Shown one piece after another: positions 23,508-31,708 of a stretch of DNA of 64,000 nt. The notes under the pieces were generated by a model that saw nothing but the letters and a program-made list of their open reading frames with translations, searched no databases and was not told where the DNA came from. Each line of letters opens with the position of its first letter. Positions within the stretch are counted from its first letter, which is position 1. Position numbers and translations under genes: made by a program. The stretch comes from Oxalicibacterium solurbis (GTDB lineage Bacteria > Pseudomonadota > Gammaproteobacteria > Burkholderiales > Burkholderiaceae_D), in NCBI RefSeq assembly GCF_014635845.1, contig NZ_BMDP01000001.1, forward strand, positions 682,001 through 746,000, in the 5' to 3' direction.

Positions 23508-24818
23508 GTGACGAACAAGACAGGACTGGTATTTTTCCCGGCATTCGACTACGCAATTTCGCCGACGCATCCGGAGCGTGAAGAGCGTCTTCTCTATACG
23601 CAGGATCAGGTCTTCGAGGAAGGCCTGCTGGACTTCGACAACATCAAGGAATTCAAGCCCGGACTCGCGACCAAGGAAGACATCCAGCGCGTGCATTTCT
23701 GCGTACCCGGCATCGACGAGATCGTGCATGCTTCGCACCTGATCGCCGTCGGCGGCTGCATCACTGCGGCCGACAAGGTGATGACCAAGGAAGTCGATAA
23801 CGCCTTCGCACTGGTGCGCCCCTGCGGCCACCACTCCTTCCGCGTAGTGCACGGCAGCCGCGGCTTTTGCACGCTGAACATGGAAGCGATCATGGTCGAG
23901 TACATCCGCCACAAGTATGGCGTGAAGAAAATCGCGATCGTCGATACCGATTGCCATCACGGCGACGGCTCGCAGGACATCTTCTGGCACGATCCCAACA
24001 CGCTGTTCATTTCGTTGCATCAGGATGGTCGCACGCTGTACCCCGGTTCCGGCTTCCCGAGCGAACTGGGCGGGCCGAACGCCTTCGGCACCACGATCAA
24101 CCTGCCGATGCCGCCGGACACCTGCGAGGAAGGCTTCCTGTACGTGCTGGACGAAATCGTGATGCCGATCCTGGAAGAGTTCAAGCCCGACCTGATCATC
24201 AATTCGGCCGGCCAGGACAACCACTATTCCGATCCGATCACCAACATGAAATTCACCGCGCACGGCTACGCGGTGCTGAACCAGCGCCTGAAGCCCGATC
24301 TGGCCGTGCTGGAAGGCGGCTATTCGATCGAGACCGCGCTGCCCTACATCAACACCGGCATCATCCTGGCGATGGCCGGCATGGATTTCAGCCACATCAA
24401 GGAACCGGACTACGACGCGGAAGACCAGAAGCAGCCGGCTGCGATCGGCGCGTATCTGGAAAAGCTGAAGGACGCGACCTTCTACCACTGGAACAATCGG
24501 GAAGCGCTACGCGAGCAGGTGTATCCGCAGCAGGAATTCCATCAACGCAGCCAGGACGTGTATTACGACACTGCCGGTATCCGCGAACACATCAACGAAA
24601 CCGTGCGTTCGTGCACGGAATGCGGCGGCACGGTCGTCATCGATTCGCAATGCGAAGATACGCGCAGCCATATCCTGGCCGTGCAGATCCCGCGTTACGC
24701 ATGCGCGGCTTGCCGCAGCCATGGTGAAGCGGAATACGAGAAGGCGAAAACCGGACGCGGGGAATATACGCAGGTATTCCTGCAGGACAAGGACAACGAC
24801 CGCTATCTGTCCAAGTAA
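23508..24818 (+). CDS. Histone-deacetylase-superfamily amidohydrolase with C-terminal zinc ribbon
   Basis: A 436-residue arginase/deacetylase-fold enzyme. Active-site residues are intact: PCGHHS (His108, His109), zinc ligands in DTDCHHGDG (Asp148, His150) and SAGQDNH (Asp237), and the transition-state Tyr272 in EGGY. Bacterial members deacetylate polyamines or other small N-acyl amines. A C-terminal extension (about 360-436) carries two CxxC pairs (CTECGG and CAACRS), a zinc-ribbon arrangement not standard in this family. GTG start with GAGAGAGG upstream. It is tightly linked to the preceding hydantoinase-like gene and ends at a strong terminator. Confidence 0.9.
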   Translation: MTNKTGLVFFPAFDYAISPTHPEREERLLYTQDQVFEEGLLDFDNIKEFKPGLATKEDIQRVHFCVPGIDEIVHASHLIAVGGCITAADKVMTKEVDNAFALVRPCGHHSFRVVHGSRGFCTLNMEAIMVEYIRHKYGVKKIAIVDTDCHHGDGSQDIFWHDPNTLFISLHQDGRTLYPGSGFPSELGGPNAFGTTINLPMPPDTCEEGFLYVLDEIVMPILEEFKPDLIINSAGQDNHYSDPITNMKFTAHGYAVLNQRLKPDLAVLEGGYSIETALPYINTGIILAMAGMDFSHIKEPDYDAEDQKQPAAIGAYLEKLKDATFYHWNNREALREQVYPQQEFHQRSQDVYYDTAGIREHINETVRSCTECGGTVVIDSQCEDTRSHILAVQIPRYACAACRSHGEAEYEKAKTGRGEYTQVFLQDKDNDRYLSK

Positions 24819-24833
24819 GGCATTCAGTAAAAC

Positions 24834-24865
24834 AAAAAAGCCCGGTTTGGAGACCGGGCTTTTTT
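24834..24865. terminator. Intrinsic terminator after HDAC-like gene, probably bidirectional
   Basis: AAAAAAGCCCGGT, loop, ACCGGGCTTTTTT: 13-bp stem with T-tract on both strands. It also lies downstream of the minus-strand gene ending at 24891. Confidence 0.92.
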
Positions 24866-24890
24866 ATTCTCGATCAGAGCGTCGCACGCT

Positions 24891-25214
24891 CTATTTCATA
24901 CGCTGAATTTGCACTCCCTTTCTTTGTTCTTTTTTGCGGCGATCACGGAAAACAAGAAAGATAATGAAAAACATGGTCAGACCGAACGCCGCCCAAACTT
25001 GTGCAGTCACCTTGCGCAGTTCGATGCCGGTCAGGTCTGAAATCATCTGGCTTAACATGCAAATGCTTCGAGATGATCGACATGCAAGCGTCTCGTCATA
25101 CCAAGTATCGAACGCAAAATAAAACATAAGGCACGCAATCAGGAACAGGAAAGTCATAACACTGCGAAATTGCCCTGCATCGGTGCTCGTCATCAGATAT
25201 TTTTCGTTGGGCAT
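24891..25214 (-). CDS. Small protein with two predicted transmembrane helices, unknown function
   Basis: A 107-residue protein with helices at about 19-39 (MTFLFLIACLMFYFAF) and 73-92 (WAAFGLTMFFIIFLVF), then a very basic tail (RDRRKKEQRKG). Between them lies a hydrophilic loop with two Cys. No family recognised. An alternative Met eight codons in is possible. It is downstream of the DUF1294 gene by 22 bases and lies between it and the shared terminator. Local base composition is less GC-rich than its neighbours. Confidence 0.6.
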   Translation of the reverse strand: MPNEKYLMTSTDAGQFRSVMTFLFLIACLMFYFAFDTWYDETLACRSSRSICMLSQMISDLTGIELRKVTAQVWAAFGLTMFFIIFLVFRDRRKKEQRKGVQIQRMK

Positions 25215-25236
25215 AATTGGAAGCAGAAATTCTAGA

Positions 25237-25548
25237 TCATATCGCGCCAAACAGTCTCGCCATGCTTGGCGCCAATAGCCATCCCACGATCGCGCAGTGC
25301 AGCACAACAGTTACCCAATAGATTTTCTGAAACGAGCGCTTGCTGCATTTGTGACGCAAGCTCTTCTGCGCCAACCATCCACCGGGCCAACCGCCCATCA
25401 GATCGACAAGATGCAAAGTGCGCTCGGCAATCCTGCGTTCGCCACGACACGCCGCACGCTTGTCGCTGGCGTAAACCGAGAAGCTGATCAGGCTCAGAAC
25501 GCCATATACCGCCGGCACCAGCAGCCAAGTAGCTACATACCAACGCAT
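25237..25548 (-). CDS. DUF1294 family membrane protein
   Basis: A 103-residue membrane protein with N-terminal (about 5-25) and C-terminal (about 76-93) helices. The conserved DUF1294 core YASDKRAACRGERRIAE and DLMGGWPGG, then QKSLRHKCSKRSFQ, is intact. Some family members are fused to a cold-shock domain; this one is not. The function of the family is unknown. It starts 8 bases after murB ends, so it is probably cotranscribed with murB. Confidence 0.88.
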   Translation of the reverse strand: MRWYVATWLLVPAVYGVLSLISFSVYASDKRAACRGERRIAERTLHLVDLMGGWPGGWLAQKSLRHKCSKRSFQKIYWVTVVLHCAIVGWLLAPSMARLFGAI

Positions 25549-25556
25549 CGCAGCGG

Positions 25557-26597
25557 TTATAGGAAAACAGGTTCTGGCTCGAGCACGATACCAAAGCGCT
25601 GTTCGACATCGTCACGAATCGCTTGCGCCAGCTGTGCGATCTCGCGGCCGCTGGCACCGCCGCGGTTGACCAGCACCAGCGCCTGCAAATCATGTACGCC
25701 GGCCGCACCGACAGTCTTTCCCTTCCAGTCGCACTGATCGATCAGCCAGCCCGCTGCCAGCTTGTAGCTGCCGTCCGGCTGCGCATAACTGACCAGTTGC
25801 GGATATTGCGCCAGCAGCGCATCGCGCTGCACTGCCGTCACGACCGGGTTTTTGAAGAAACTGCCCGCATTGCCGATTGCCGCCGGATCGGGCAGCTTGC
25901 GGGTGCGGATCGCGATGACGGCATCACCGATCTGGCGCGCCGTCGGTTCGGCAATGCCGCGCACCGCCAGTTCCTGCGCAACGTCGGCATACCGCTTATT
26001 CGCCTGCCATTGCTTCGGCAACGCGAACGTCACGTCCAGCACGACGGCCCGTTCGCGCAAGCCGTGCTTGAACACGCTGTCGCGATAGCCGAATGCGCAG
26101 GCGGCCTTGTCGAGGACGGCGGTTTCACCGGTTTCGAAATCGAAGATCGTCAGTGCATGGAAGCGATCCTTGATCTCGATGCCGTAGGCGCCTATGTTCT
26201 GGATCGGCGCGGCGCCGACGCTGCCGGGAATCAGCGACAGGTTTTCCAGCCCGCCGAAACCGTGTGCCAGCGTCCACTGCACGAAACCATGCCAGTTCTC
26301 GCCGGCAGCGGCGCGGATATAGGTCGCATCGTTGTCTTCACCGGTGACTTCCATCCCTTTCGACTGCATGTGCAGCACGAGGCCGGGGAAATCCCGCGTC
26401 AAGAGGATGTTGGAACCGCCGCCCAGCACCAGGCGCGGCAAGCCGGCAAGCTCCGGATCGCGACGTACGGCCTTCAGCTGCGCGACATCCGTCACCGGCA
26501 GATAGGCGCGCGCCGTCGCCTCGACGCCGAATGTGTTCAGCGCGCGCAACGGGAAATCGGTCTGTACAGCGGTCCGAACGGGAAGAGAATCAGCCAT
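25557..26597 (-). CDS. murB: UDP-N-acetylenolpyruvoylglucosamine reductase
   Basis: A 346-residue type I MurB, the FAD/NADPH enzyme forming UDP-MurNAc in peptidoglycan synthesis. Recognised segments: [26 protein letters not shown] (FAD binding), [28 protein letters not shown] (active region), and [11 protein letters not shown] with the catalytic Ser. A palindromic ATTATAAT at 26606-26613 provides a -10-like box only 8 bases before the ATG, so the mRNA may have a very short leader. It is divergent from yajQ. Confidence 0.96.
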   Translation of the reverse strand: MADSLPVRTAVQTDFPLRALNTFGVEATARAYLPVTDVAQLKAVRRDPELAGLPRLVLGGGSNILLTRDFPGLVLHMQSKGMEVTGEDNDATYIRAAAGENWHGFVQWTLAHGFGGLENLSLIPGSVGAAPIQNIGAYGIEIKDRFHALTIFDFETGETAVLDKAACAFGYRDSVFKHGLRERAVVLDVTFALPKQWQANKRYADVAQELAVRGIAEPTARQIGDAVIAIRTRKLPDPAAIGNAGSFFKNPVVTAVQRDALLAQYPQLVSYAQPDGSYKLAAGWLIDQCDWKGKTVGAAGVHDLQALVLVNRGGASGREIAQLAQAIRDDVEQRFGIVLEPEPVFL

Positions 26598-26705
26598 AGC
26601 CGGCGATTATAATCGCGCGACTGTTCACCCGGTTTTTTGTCCGCTAGAATGGCCCGTCAACAGGCCGCCTCCTGCGGCTGCGCCATCTACAGAGGAATCA
26701 CTAAC

Positions 26706-27191
26706 ATGCCATCTTTCGATACCGTCTCCGAAGCCAATATGGTCGAAGTCAAGAATGCCGTCGACCAGGCCAACAAGGAAATCTCCACCCGCTTCGACTT
26801 CAAGGGCAGCGATGCACGCGTCGAACAAAAGGAACGCGATCTGACTGCCTATGCCGATTCCGAATTCCAGCTCGGCCAGGTACGCGACGTGCTGACGAAC
26901 AAGATGACCAAGCGCAACGTCGACGTGCGTTTCCTCGATCTGGGCAAGATCGAGAAGATCGGCGGCGACAAGGTCAAGCAGGTGATCAAGGTCAAGAACG
27001 GCATCGAGACCGAAGATGCCAAGAAGATTGTGCGCATCATCAAGGACAGCAAGATGAAGGTGCAGGCCAGCATCCAGGGCGATGCAGTACGCGTGACCGG
27101 CGCCAAGCGCGACGATCTGCAGGCGACGATGGCGATGCTGCGCAAGGAAGTGAAAGACCTGCCGCTGGAATTCAACAACTTCCGCGATTGA
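26706..27191 (+). CDS. yajQ: YajQ family nucleotide-binding protein
   Basis: A 161-residue protein with two alpha-beta subdomains; N-terminal MPSFDTVSE and [12 protein letters not shown] are the family hallmarks. YajQ binds nucleic acid or nucleotide, and homologs in Xanthomonas and Pseudomonas bind cyclic-di-GMP. AGAGGA precedes the ATG; upstream in-frame codons to 26637 are not conserved. A TAGAAT at 26645-26650 is a plausible -10. Confidence 0.95.
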   Translation: MPSFDTVSEANMVEVKNAVDQANKEISTRFDFKGSDARVEQKERDLTAYADSEFQLGQVRDVLTNKMTKRNVDVRFLDLGKIEKIGGDKVKQVIKVKNGIETEDAKKIVRIIKDSKMKVQASIQGDAVRVTGAKRDDLQATMAMLRKEVKDLPLEFNNFRD

Positions 27192-27275
27192 TCGCTACCC
27201 GCACCGCCACCTGCAATTTCCACTGACGGCCTCGACGACGGCCCCGGCCGCCAACCACTTCGCGGAGATCATTCG

Positions 27276-27908
27276 ATGAACATGCGTCTGTTTGCGTGCG
27301 CACTTTGCATGACTTCGCTGCAGGCTTTTGCTGCGGACATCAGCGTCGTCGGCGTCTTTCCCGACAAGGCGGTGCTGGTCATCGACGGCGGCATGCCGAA
27401 GACGTATTCGGTCGGCAACACAGTCGCCAGCGGCATCAAGCTGGTTTCCGTCAGCAAGCACGGCGCCGTCTTCGATGCGAACGGCAAACGCCAGACGATC
27501 GACCTTGGCGGCTACGTCAGCCGCATCGCGCCATCCGCCGTCTCCAGCGTCACATTGCAGGCCGACGGCCGCGGGCATTTCGTTGCGCAGGGCCAGATCA
27601 ACGGCGGCACGCTGCGCATGCTGGTCGATACCGGCGCATCGATGGTTGCACTGCCTGCTTCCGATGCGCAGCGCCTCGGCATCGATTACACCAAAGGCCG
27701 GCCGGTCTTCATCAATACCGCGAACGGCACGGTGCGTGCCTATCAGGTCAAGCTCGATACCGTGAAAGTCGGCGACATCGTGCTGAACCAGGTGGATGGC
27801 GTCGTGCAGGAAAGCGGCCTGCCGGTCGTCCTGCTCGGCATGTCCTTCCTGCGTCGCATGGAAATGCGACGTGATGGCGAACAAATGGTGCTGACAAAAA
27901 GATACTGA
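27276..27908 (+). CDS. Retropepsin-like aspartic protease (TIGR02281 type), secreted or membrane-anchored
   Basis: A 210-residue protein with a signal peptide (residues 1-20, cleavage after LQAFA), a short N-terminal domain and a single retroviral-protease-like lobe from about 85. The catalytic motif is MLVDTGASMVAL (Asp near 115) and the second conserved turn is VLLGMSFLRRM. Single-lobe members need to dimerise. The bacterial substrate is unknown. It lies 84 bases after yajQ and ends at a bidirectional terminator facing aroG. Confidence 0.9.
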   Translation: MNMRLFACALCMTSLQAFAADISVVGVFPDKAVLVIDGGMPKTYSVGNTVASGIKLVSVSKHGAVFDANGKRQTIDLGGYVSRIAPSAVSSVTLQADGRGHFVAQGQINGGTLRMLVDTGASMVALPASDAQRLGIDYTKGRPVFINTANGTVRAYQVKLDTVKVGDIVLNQVDGVVQESGLPVVLLGMSFLRRMEMRRDGEQMVLTKRY

Positions 27909-27929
27909 TCGCTTCACAAAATAAAAATA

Positions 27930-27957
27930 AAAAGCCCCGACATACCGGGGCTTTTTT
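27930..27957. terminator. Bidirectional intrinsic terminator between retropepsin gene and aroG
   Basis: AAAAGCCCCG, loop ACATAC, CGGGGCTTTTTT, serving the convergent genes on both sides. Confidence 0.9.
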
Positions 27958-27978
27958 CATGGCAAAACATCACCGTCA

Positions 27979-29046
27979 TCACGCATCCGGATCCTTCACA
28001 TGGCGACGCTGCTTGACTGCCGCTGCCAGCGTTTCCAGCACGCCCAGGCTGTCTTCCCAGTTGATGCAGCCATCGGTGACCGATTGGCCATAAGTCAGTT
28101 CCTTGCCCGGAATCAGATCCTGGCGGCCGGCGACCAGATGGGATTCCACCATCACGCCGACGATGCGTGTTTCGCCGCCAGCGATCTGCTCGGCGATATT
28201 GGCGTTGACCGGAATCTGGTTCTCCGGCTTCTTCGAGCTGTTCGCATGCGAGGTATCGATCATCAGGCGCGATGCGAGGCCGGCTGCGGCGATGTCCTTG
28301 CAGGCCTGGTCGACGCTGGTTGCATCGTAGTTCGGTGCCTTGCCGCCACGCAGAATCACGTGGCAATCCTCGTTGCCGCTGGTCGACACGATTGCCGAGT
28401 GGCCGCCCTTGGTCACCGACAGGAAATGGTGCGGCTGCGATGCGGCCTTGATCGCGTCGACTGCGATCTTGACGTTGCCGTCGGTGCCGTTCTTGAAACC
28501 GACCGGGCACGACAAGCCGGACGCCAGTTCGCGGTGTACCTGCGATTCGGTCGTGCGCGCGCCGATCGCGCCCCAGCTGATCAGGTCGGCGATGTACTGC
28601 GGGCTGATCACGTCGAGGAATTCGGTACCGGCCGGGAGACCGAGTTCGTTGACGTTCAGCAGCAGTTCGCGCGCCATGCGCAGGCCGTCGTTGATGCGGA
28701 AGCTGTTGTCCATGTACGGATCGTTGATCAGGCCCTTCCAGCCGACCGTCGTACGCGGCTTCTCGAAGTAGACGCGCATGATGATTTCCAGCTCGCCGGC
28801 GAAGCGCTCGCGCTGCTTGACCAGCAGGTTCGCGTACTCCATCGCCGCCTTGGTGTCGTGAATCGAGCACGGGCCGATGACGACCATCAAGCGGTCGTCC
28901 TGACCGTGCAGGATGCGATGCAATGCCGTGCGCGCATTGGCTGCAGTGGTCGCTGCCTTTTCGGAGCAGGCGAACTCGCGAATCAAATGCGAGGGGGGAG
29001 TCAGTTCCTTCATTTCTCGGATCCGTAAATCGTCGGTGCGCGGCAT
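27979..29046 (-). CDS. aroG: 3-deoxy-7-phosphoheptulonate synthase (DAHP synthase)
   Basis: A 355-residue class I AroF/AroG/AroH-type enzyme committing PEP and erythrose-4-phosphate to aromatic amino acid synthesis. Conserved: VVIGPCSIHD, metal and substrate segments RVYFEKPRTTVGWKGLINDP and IDTSHANSSK, GVMVESHL. The ATG at 29046 has GGAGAAG upstream and matches family N-termini. The isozyme specificity (Phe, Tyr or Trp) cannot be read with certainty, but the leader region upstream carries a Phe/Tyr attenuator, pointing to control by those two amino acids. Confidence 0.96.
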   Translation of the reverse strand: MPRTDDLRIREMKELTPPSHLIREFACSEKAATTAANARTALHRILHGQDDRLMVVIGPCSIHDTKAAMEYANLLVKQRERFAGELEIIMRVYFEKPRTTVGWKGLINDPYMDNSFRINDGLRMARELLLNVNELGLPAGTEFLDVISPQYIADLISWGAIGARTTESQVHRELASGLSCPVGFKNGTDGNVKIAVDAIKAASQPHHFLSVTKGGHSAIVSTSGNEDCHVILRGGKAPNYDATSVDQACKDIAAAGLASRLMIDTSHANSSKKPENQIPVNANIAEQIAGGETRIVGVMVESHLVAGRQDLIPGKELTYGQSVTDGCINWEDSLGVLETLAAAVKQRRHVKDPDA

Positions 29047-29080
29047 GGTTTCTTCTCCAATCAAAACTTTTCGATGAAAC

Positions 29081-29105
29081 AAAAAAACCGCCATCGCTGG
29101 CGGTT
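29081..29105 (-). terminator. Attenuator terminator upstream of aroG
   Basis: On the minus strand AACCGCCA (29105-29098), loop GCGA, TGGCGGTT (29093-29086), continuing into a T-tract to 29081. It lies between the leader ORF and aroG, 35 bases before the aroG ATG. Its 5' arm ACCGCCA can pair instead with TGGCGGT at 29164-29158 inside the leader ORF, giving a mutually exclusive antiterminator. Confidence 0.85.
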
Positions 29106-29144
29106 CTGTCAGATATTCGGTTTAAGCTTTTTCAGTCTGCGCGC

Positions 29145-29216
29145 TTACCGCTTCTCCACCGCCATCGGGCTGGAATAGCTAAAGTAAAAGTAAAACGAAA
29201 AGCGCAAAAAGGTCAT
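29145..29216 (-). CDS. Putative Phe/Tyr-rich leader peptide of aroG (23 residues)
   Basis: ATG at 29216, TAA ending at 29145. The peptide begins MTFLRFSFYFYFSY and ends SSPMAVEKR: five Phe and three Tyr in the first 14 residues, with all Phe codons TTT. Position between a promoter-like element and a terminator hairpin in front of the first aromatic-pathway enzyme is the classic layout of a ribosome-stalling leader peptide. The antiterminator segment TGGCGGT overlaps codons 18-20: a ribosome stalled at the Phe/Tyr run leaves it free, one reaching the stop covers it. The Shine-Dalgarno is weak. Too short for ordinary gene callers. Confidence 0.82.
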   Translation of the reverse strand: MTFLRFSFYFYFSYSSPMAVEKR

Positions 29217-29247
29217 TTCAGTACCGAAAAAACGAGATTTCCAAACA

Positions 29248-29276
29248 ATATTGCAGCAATCGGCCGGGTTTGGCAA
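29248..29276 (-). promoter_or_regulatory. Candidate promoter of the aroG leader transcript
   Basis: On the minus strand TTGCCA (29276-29271), 17-base spacer, CAATAT (29253-29248). This predicts transcription starting near 29241, about 25 bases before the leader ATG. A TTGACA at 29326-29321 lacks a good -10 at proper spacing. Confidence 0.55.
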
Positions 29277-29333
29277 GTTTGGCGTTGCTTTCGTGGCGTA
29301 AGCGGCAACAATGACCTGATTGTCAACAGACGA

Positions 29334-30794
29334 TCAGGCCGTGCCGCCTACCGTCACGCCGTCGATCCGCAGCGTCGGCTGGCCGACGCCAACCGGCACA
29401 CTCTGTCCTTCCTTGCCGCAGACGCCGACGCCGCTGTCCAGACGCATGTCGTTGCCGATCATTGCCACGCGGTTCAGCACGTCGGGACCGTTGCCAATCA
29501 GCGTCGCGCCTTTCACCGGGTAGCTCAGCTTGCCGTTCTCGATCATGTAGGCTTCGCTGGCCGAGAACACGAACTTGCCGTTCGTGATGTCGACCTGACC
29601 GCCGCCGAAGTTGACCGCGTACAAGCCGTTCTTCACCGACGCGAGGATTTCTTCCGGCTCCTTGTCGCCGGCCAACATGTAGGTATTTGTCATGCGCGGC
29701 ATCGGCAGGTGCGCATACGATTCGCGGCGCGCATTGCCGGTCACCGGCATCTTCATCAGGCGCGCGTTCATCGTGTCCTGGATGTAGCCTTTCAGGATGC
29801 CGTCTTCGATCAGCGTCGTGCACTGCGTCGGATTGCCTTCGTCGTCGATGTTCAGCGAACCGCGGCGATCGGCGATCGTGCCGTCATCGACGACGGTAAC
29901 GCCCTTGGCCGCGACGCGCTCGCCGATACGGCCGGAAAACGCACTCGAACCCTTGCGATTGAAATCGCCTTCGAGGCCATGGCCAATCGCTTCGTGCAAC
30001 AGCACGCCAGGCCAGCCAGGGCCGAGCACGACCGTCATCGGGCCGGCCGGAGCCGGACGCGCTTCCAGGTTGACCAAGGCCGAAGCCACCGCCTCGCTCG
30101 CATATTTTTCCAGCAGTTCATCGCTGAAGTAACCGTAGCTGAAACGACCGCCGCCGCCGCTGGTGCCCATTTCGCGACGCCCATTCTGTTCGGCAATCAC
30201 CGTGATCGACAGACGCACCAGCGGACGGATATCCGCCGCCAATACGCCGTCGCTGCGCACGACCAGCACGACATCGTATTCGCCTGCCAGTCCCGCCATC
30301 ACCTGCACGATGCGCGGGTCCTTGGCGCGCGCGATGCGTTCGATGCGTTCCAGCAGCTTGACCTTTTCGGTGGCATCCAGCGACGTCAACGGATCGTTCG
30401 GCAGATACAGCGAACGGCCGCCGCTTGGCTGGATCGCCGACGCAACCTTGATCTTGCCGGCGCCCTGGCGCGCAATCGTGCGCGTGGCCGTCGCCGCTTC
30501 GAGCAAGGCACGCTCGGAGATTTCATCGGAGTACGAGAACGCGGTCTTGTCGCCCGACACCGCGCGCACGCCGACGCCCTGGTCGATCGAAAAGCTGCCG
30601 GTCTTGACGATGCCTTCCTCCAGACTCCAGCCTTCGCTCTTGGTGAACTGGAAATACAGGTCGGCGTAATCGACGCGATGCGTGAACATCGTGCCCAGCG
30701 TCTTCAGCAGCACGGATTCGTCGAGGCCGAATGGCGTCAACAGGATGTCGCGCGCGGCAGCCAGTGTTTTCAGATTGGGTTCGAATGGCGTCAT
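29334..30794 (-). CDS. tldD: Metalloprotease TldD
   Basis: A 486-residue subunit of the TldD/TldE (PmbA) zinc protease that degrades unfolded peptides and processes microcin B17 and CcdA in E. coli. The catalytic zinc motif HEAIGH (His267, Glu268, His272) is intact, showing this is TldD and not the non-catalytic TldE. The partner gene is not in the window. It follows the nitrilase-family gene by 101 bases on the same strand. Confidence 0.96.
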   Translation of the reverse strand: MTPFEPNLKTLAAARDILLTPFGLDESVLLKTLGTMFTHRVDYADLYFQFTKSEGWSLEEGIVKTGSFSIDQGVGVRAVSGDKTAFSYSDEISERALLEAATATRTIARQGAGKIKVASAIQPSGGRSLYLPNDPLTSLDATEKVKLLERIERIARAKDPRIVQVMAGLAGEYDVVLVVRSDGVLAADIRPLVRLSITVIAEQNGRREMGTSGGGGRFSYGYFSDELLEKYASEAVASALVNLEARPAPAGPMTVVLGPGWPGVLLHEAIGHGLEGDFNRKGSSAFSGRIGERVAAKGVTVVDDGTIADRRGSLNIDDEGNPTQCTTLIEDGILKGYIQDTMNARLMKMPVTGNARRESYAHLPMPRMTNTYMLAGDKEPEEILASVKNGLYAVNFGGGQVDITNGKFVFSASEAYMIENGKLSYPVKGATLIGNGPDVLNRVAMIGNDMRLDSGVGVCGKEGQSVPVGVGQPTLRIDGVTVGGTA

Positions 30795-30895
30795 GGGCTT
30801 TCGGTGGCGCAGTCAAATCGCGCACAGGATAAATTCGGGATTCGGATCATGCATTGTAGAACATCCGCCGGATCGACTCCGGAACGGGTGTCGCA

Positions 30896-31705
30896 CTACA
30901 GTTTCCTGTGGCGCAACGCCGGTAGATTTTCGCGGATACGCAATAGATGTTGGGGATCGATGTCGCCGATTGCAAGGCCTTCGCCCTCGGCACAGACGGA
31001 GACGATCTCGCCCCACGGGTCGATCAGCATGCTGTGTCCCCATGTCGTGCGGCCGTTGACGTGGCGGCCGCCCTGCGCGGCTGCCAGTACGTAGCACTGG
31101 TTCTCGATAGCACGAGCGCGCAGCAGGATTTCCCAGTGAGCGCGGCCGGTCGTATAAGTAAACGCGGCCGGTACCACGATCAATGTGCAATCGCCCATCG
31201 CGCGATACAGCTCCGGAAAACGCAGGTCGTAGCAGACCGACAGGCCGACGCGGCCGAACGGCGCATCGAAACTCGCCACTTCGCTACCCTGCACGATAGT
31301 GCGCGCCTCGTCGTAGGACTCTTCGCCCTTCGTGAAGCTGAACAGATGAATCTTGTCGTAGCGCTTCGCGCGCTGGCCGTCAGGGCCATAGACCATCGTC
31401 GTGTTCAGCACCTTGTCCGCGCACGATGCGACCATCGGCAACGTGCCGCCGATCAGCCAGATACCGAAGTCCTTTGCTGCACGCGCCATGAATTCCTGAA
31501 TCGGCCCGCCGCTGACCTGTTCTGCCAATGCAATCTTGTCTGTCTCGCGCATGCCCATCGCCGGCCAGTATTCGGGCAACAGCACCAGTTGCGCGCCCTG
31601 CTGCTTCGCTTCCGCGATCAGACGCGTCGCGGTCGCAATGTTTTCTTCGACAACCGGCGTCGACACCATTTGTATTGCGGCAATCCGGGTGACAGCATCA
31701 TGCAT
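30896..31705 (-). CDS. Carbon-nitrogen hydrolase, Nit1/Nit2-like amidase
   Basis: A 269-residue nitrilase-superfamily enzyme with the Glu-Lys-Cys triad: Glu45 (LLPEYWP), Lys118 (YDKIHLF), Cys158 (SVCYDLRFPE). The subgroup contains deaminated-glutathione amidase and omega-amidase; NitRhit-like members are common beside yhdP and tldD in betaproteobacteria, and deaminated-glutathione amidase is the best guess. GGAGGG precedes the ATG. The stop of yhdP is 3 bases upstream, so translation is coupled. Confidence 0.9.
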   Translation of the reverse strand: MHDAVTRIAAIQMVSTPVVEENIATATRLIAEAKQQGAQLVLLPEYWPAMGMRETDKIALAEQVSGGPIQEFMARAAKDFGIWLIGGTLPMVASCADKVLNTTMVYGPDGQRAKRYDKIHLFSFTKGEESYDEARTIVQGSEVASFDAPFGRVGLSVCYDLRFPELYRAMGDCTLIVVPAAFTYTTGRAHWEILLRARAIENQCYVLAAAQGGRHVNGRTTWGHSMLIDPWGEIVSVCAEGEGLAIGDIDPQHLLRIRENLPALRHRKL

Positions 31706-31708
31706 GGT

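Noticed and set aside
22497-24488. Minus-strand open frame of 663 codons
   Set aside because: Antisense across both the hydantoinase-like and HDAC-like genes; shadow frame.
26606-26613. Palindromic ATTATAAT as a shared promoter box for murB and yajQ
   Set aside because: The box is real, but no -35 at proper spacing is seen on either strand, so it is only mentioned under murB and not called as a promoter.
29321-29326. Perfect TTGACA on the minus strand upstream of the aroG leader
   Set aside because: No acceptable -10 at 16-18 bases (GCTTAC); the TTGCCA/CAATAT pair 50 bases downstream fits better.
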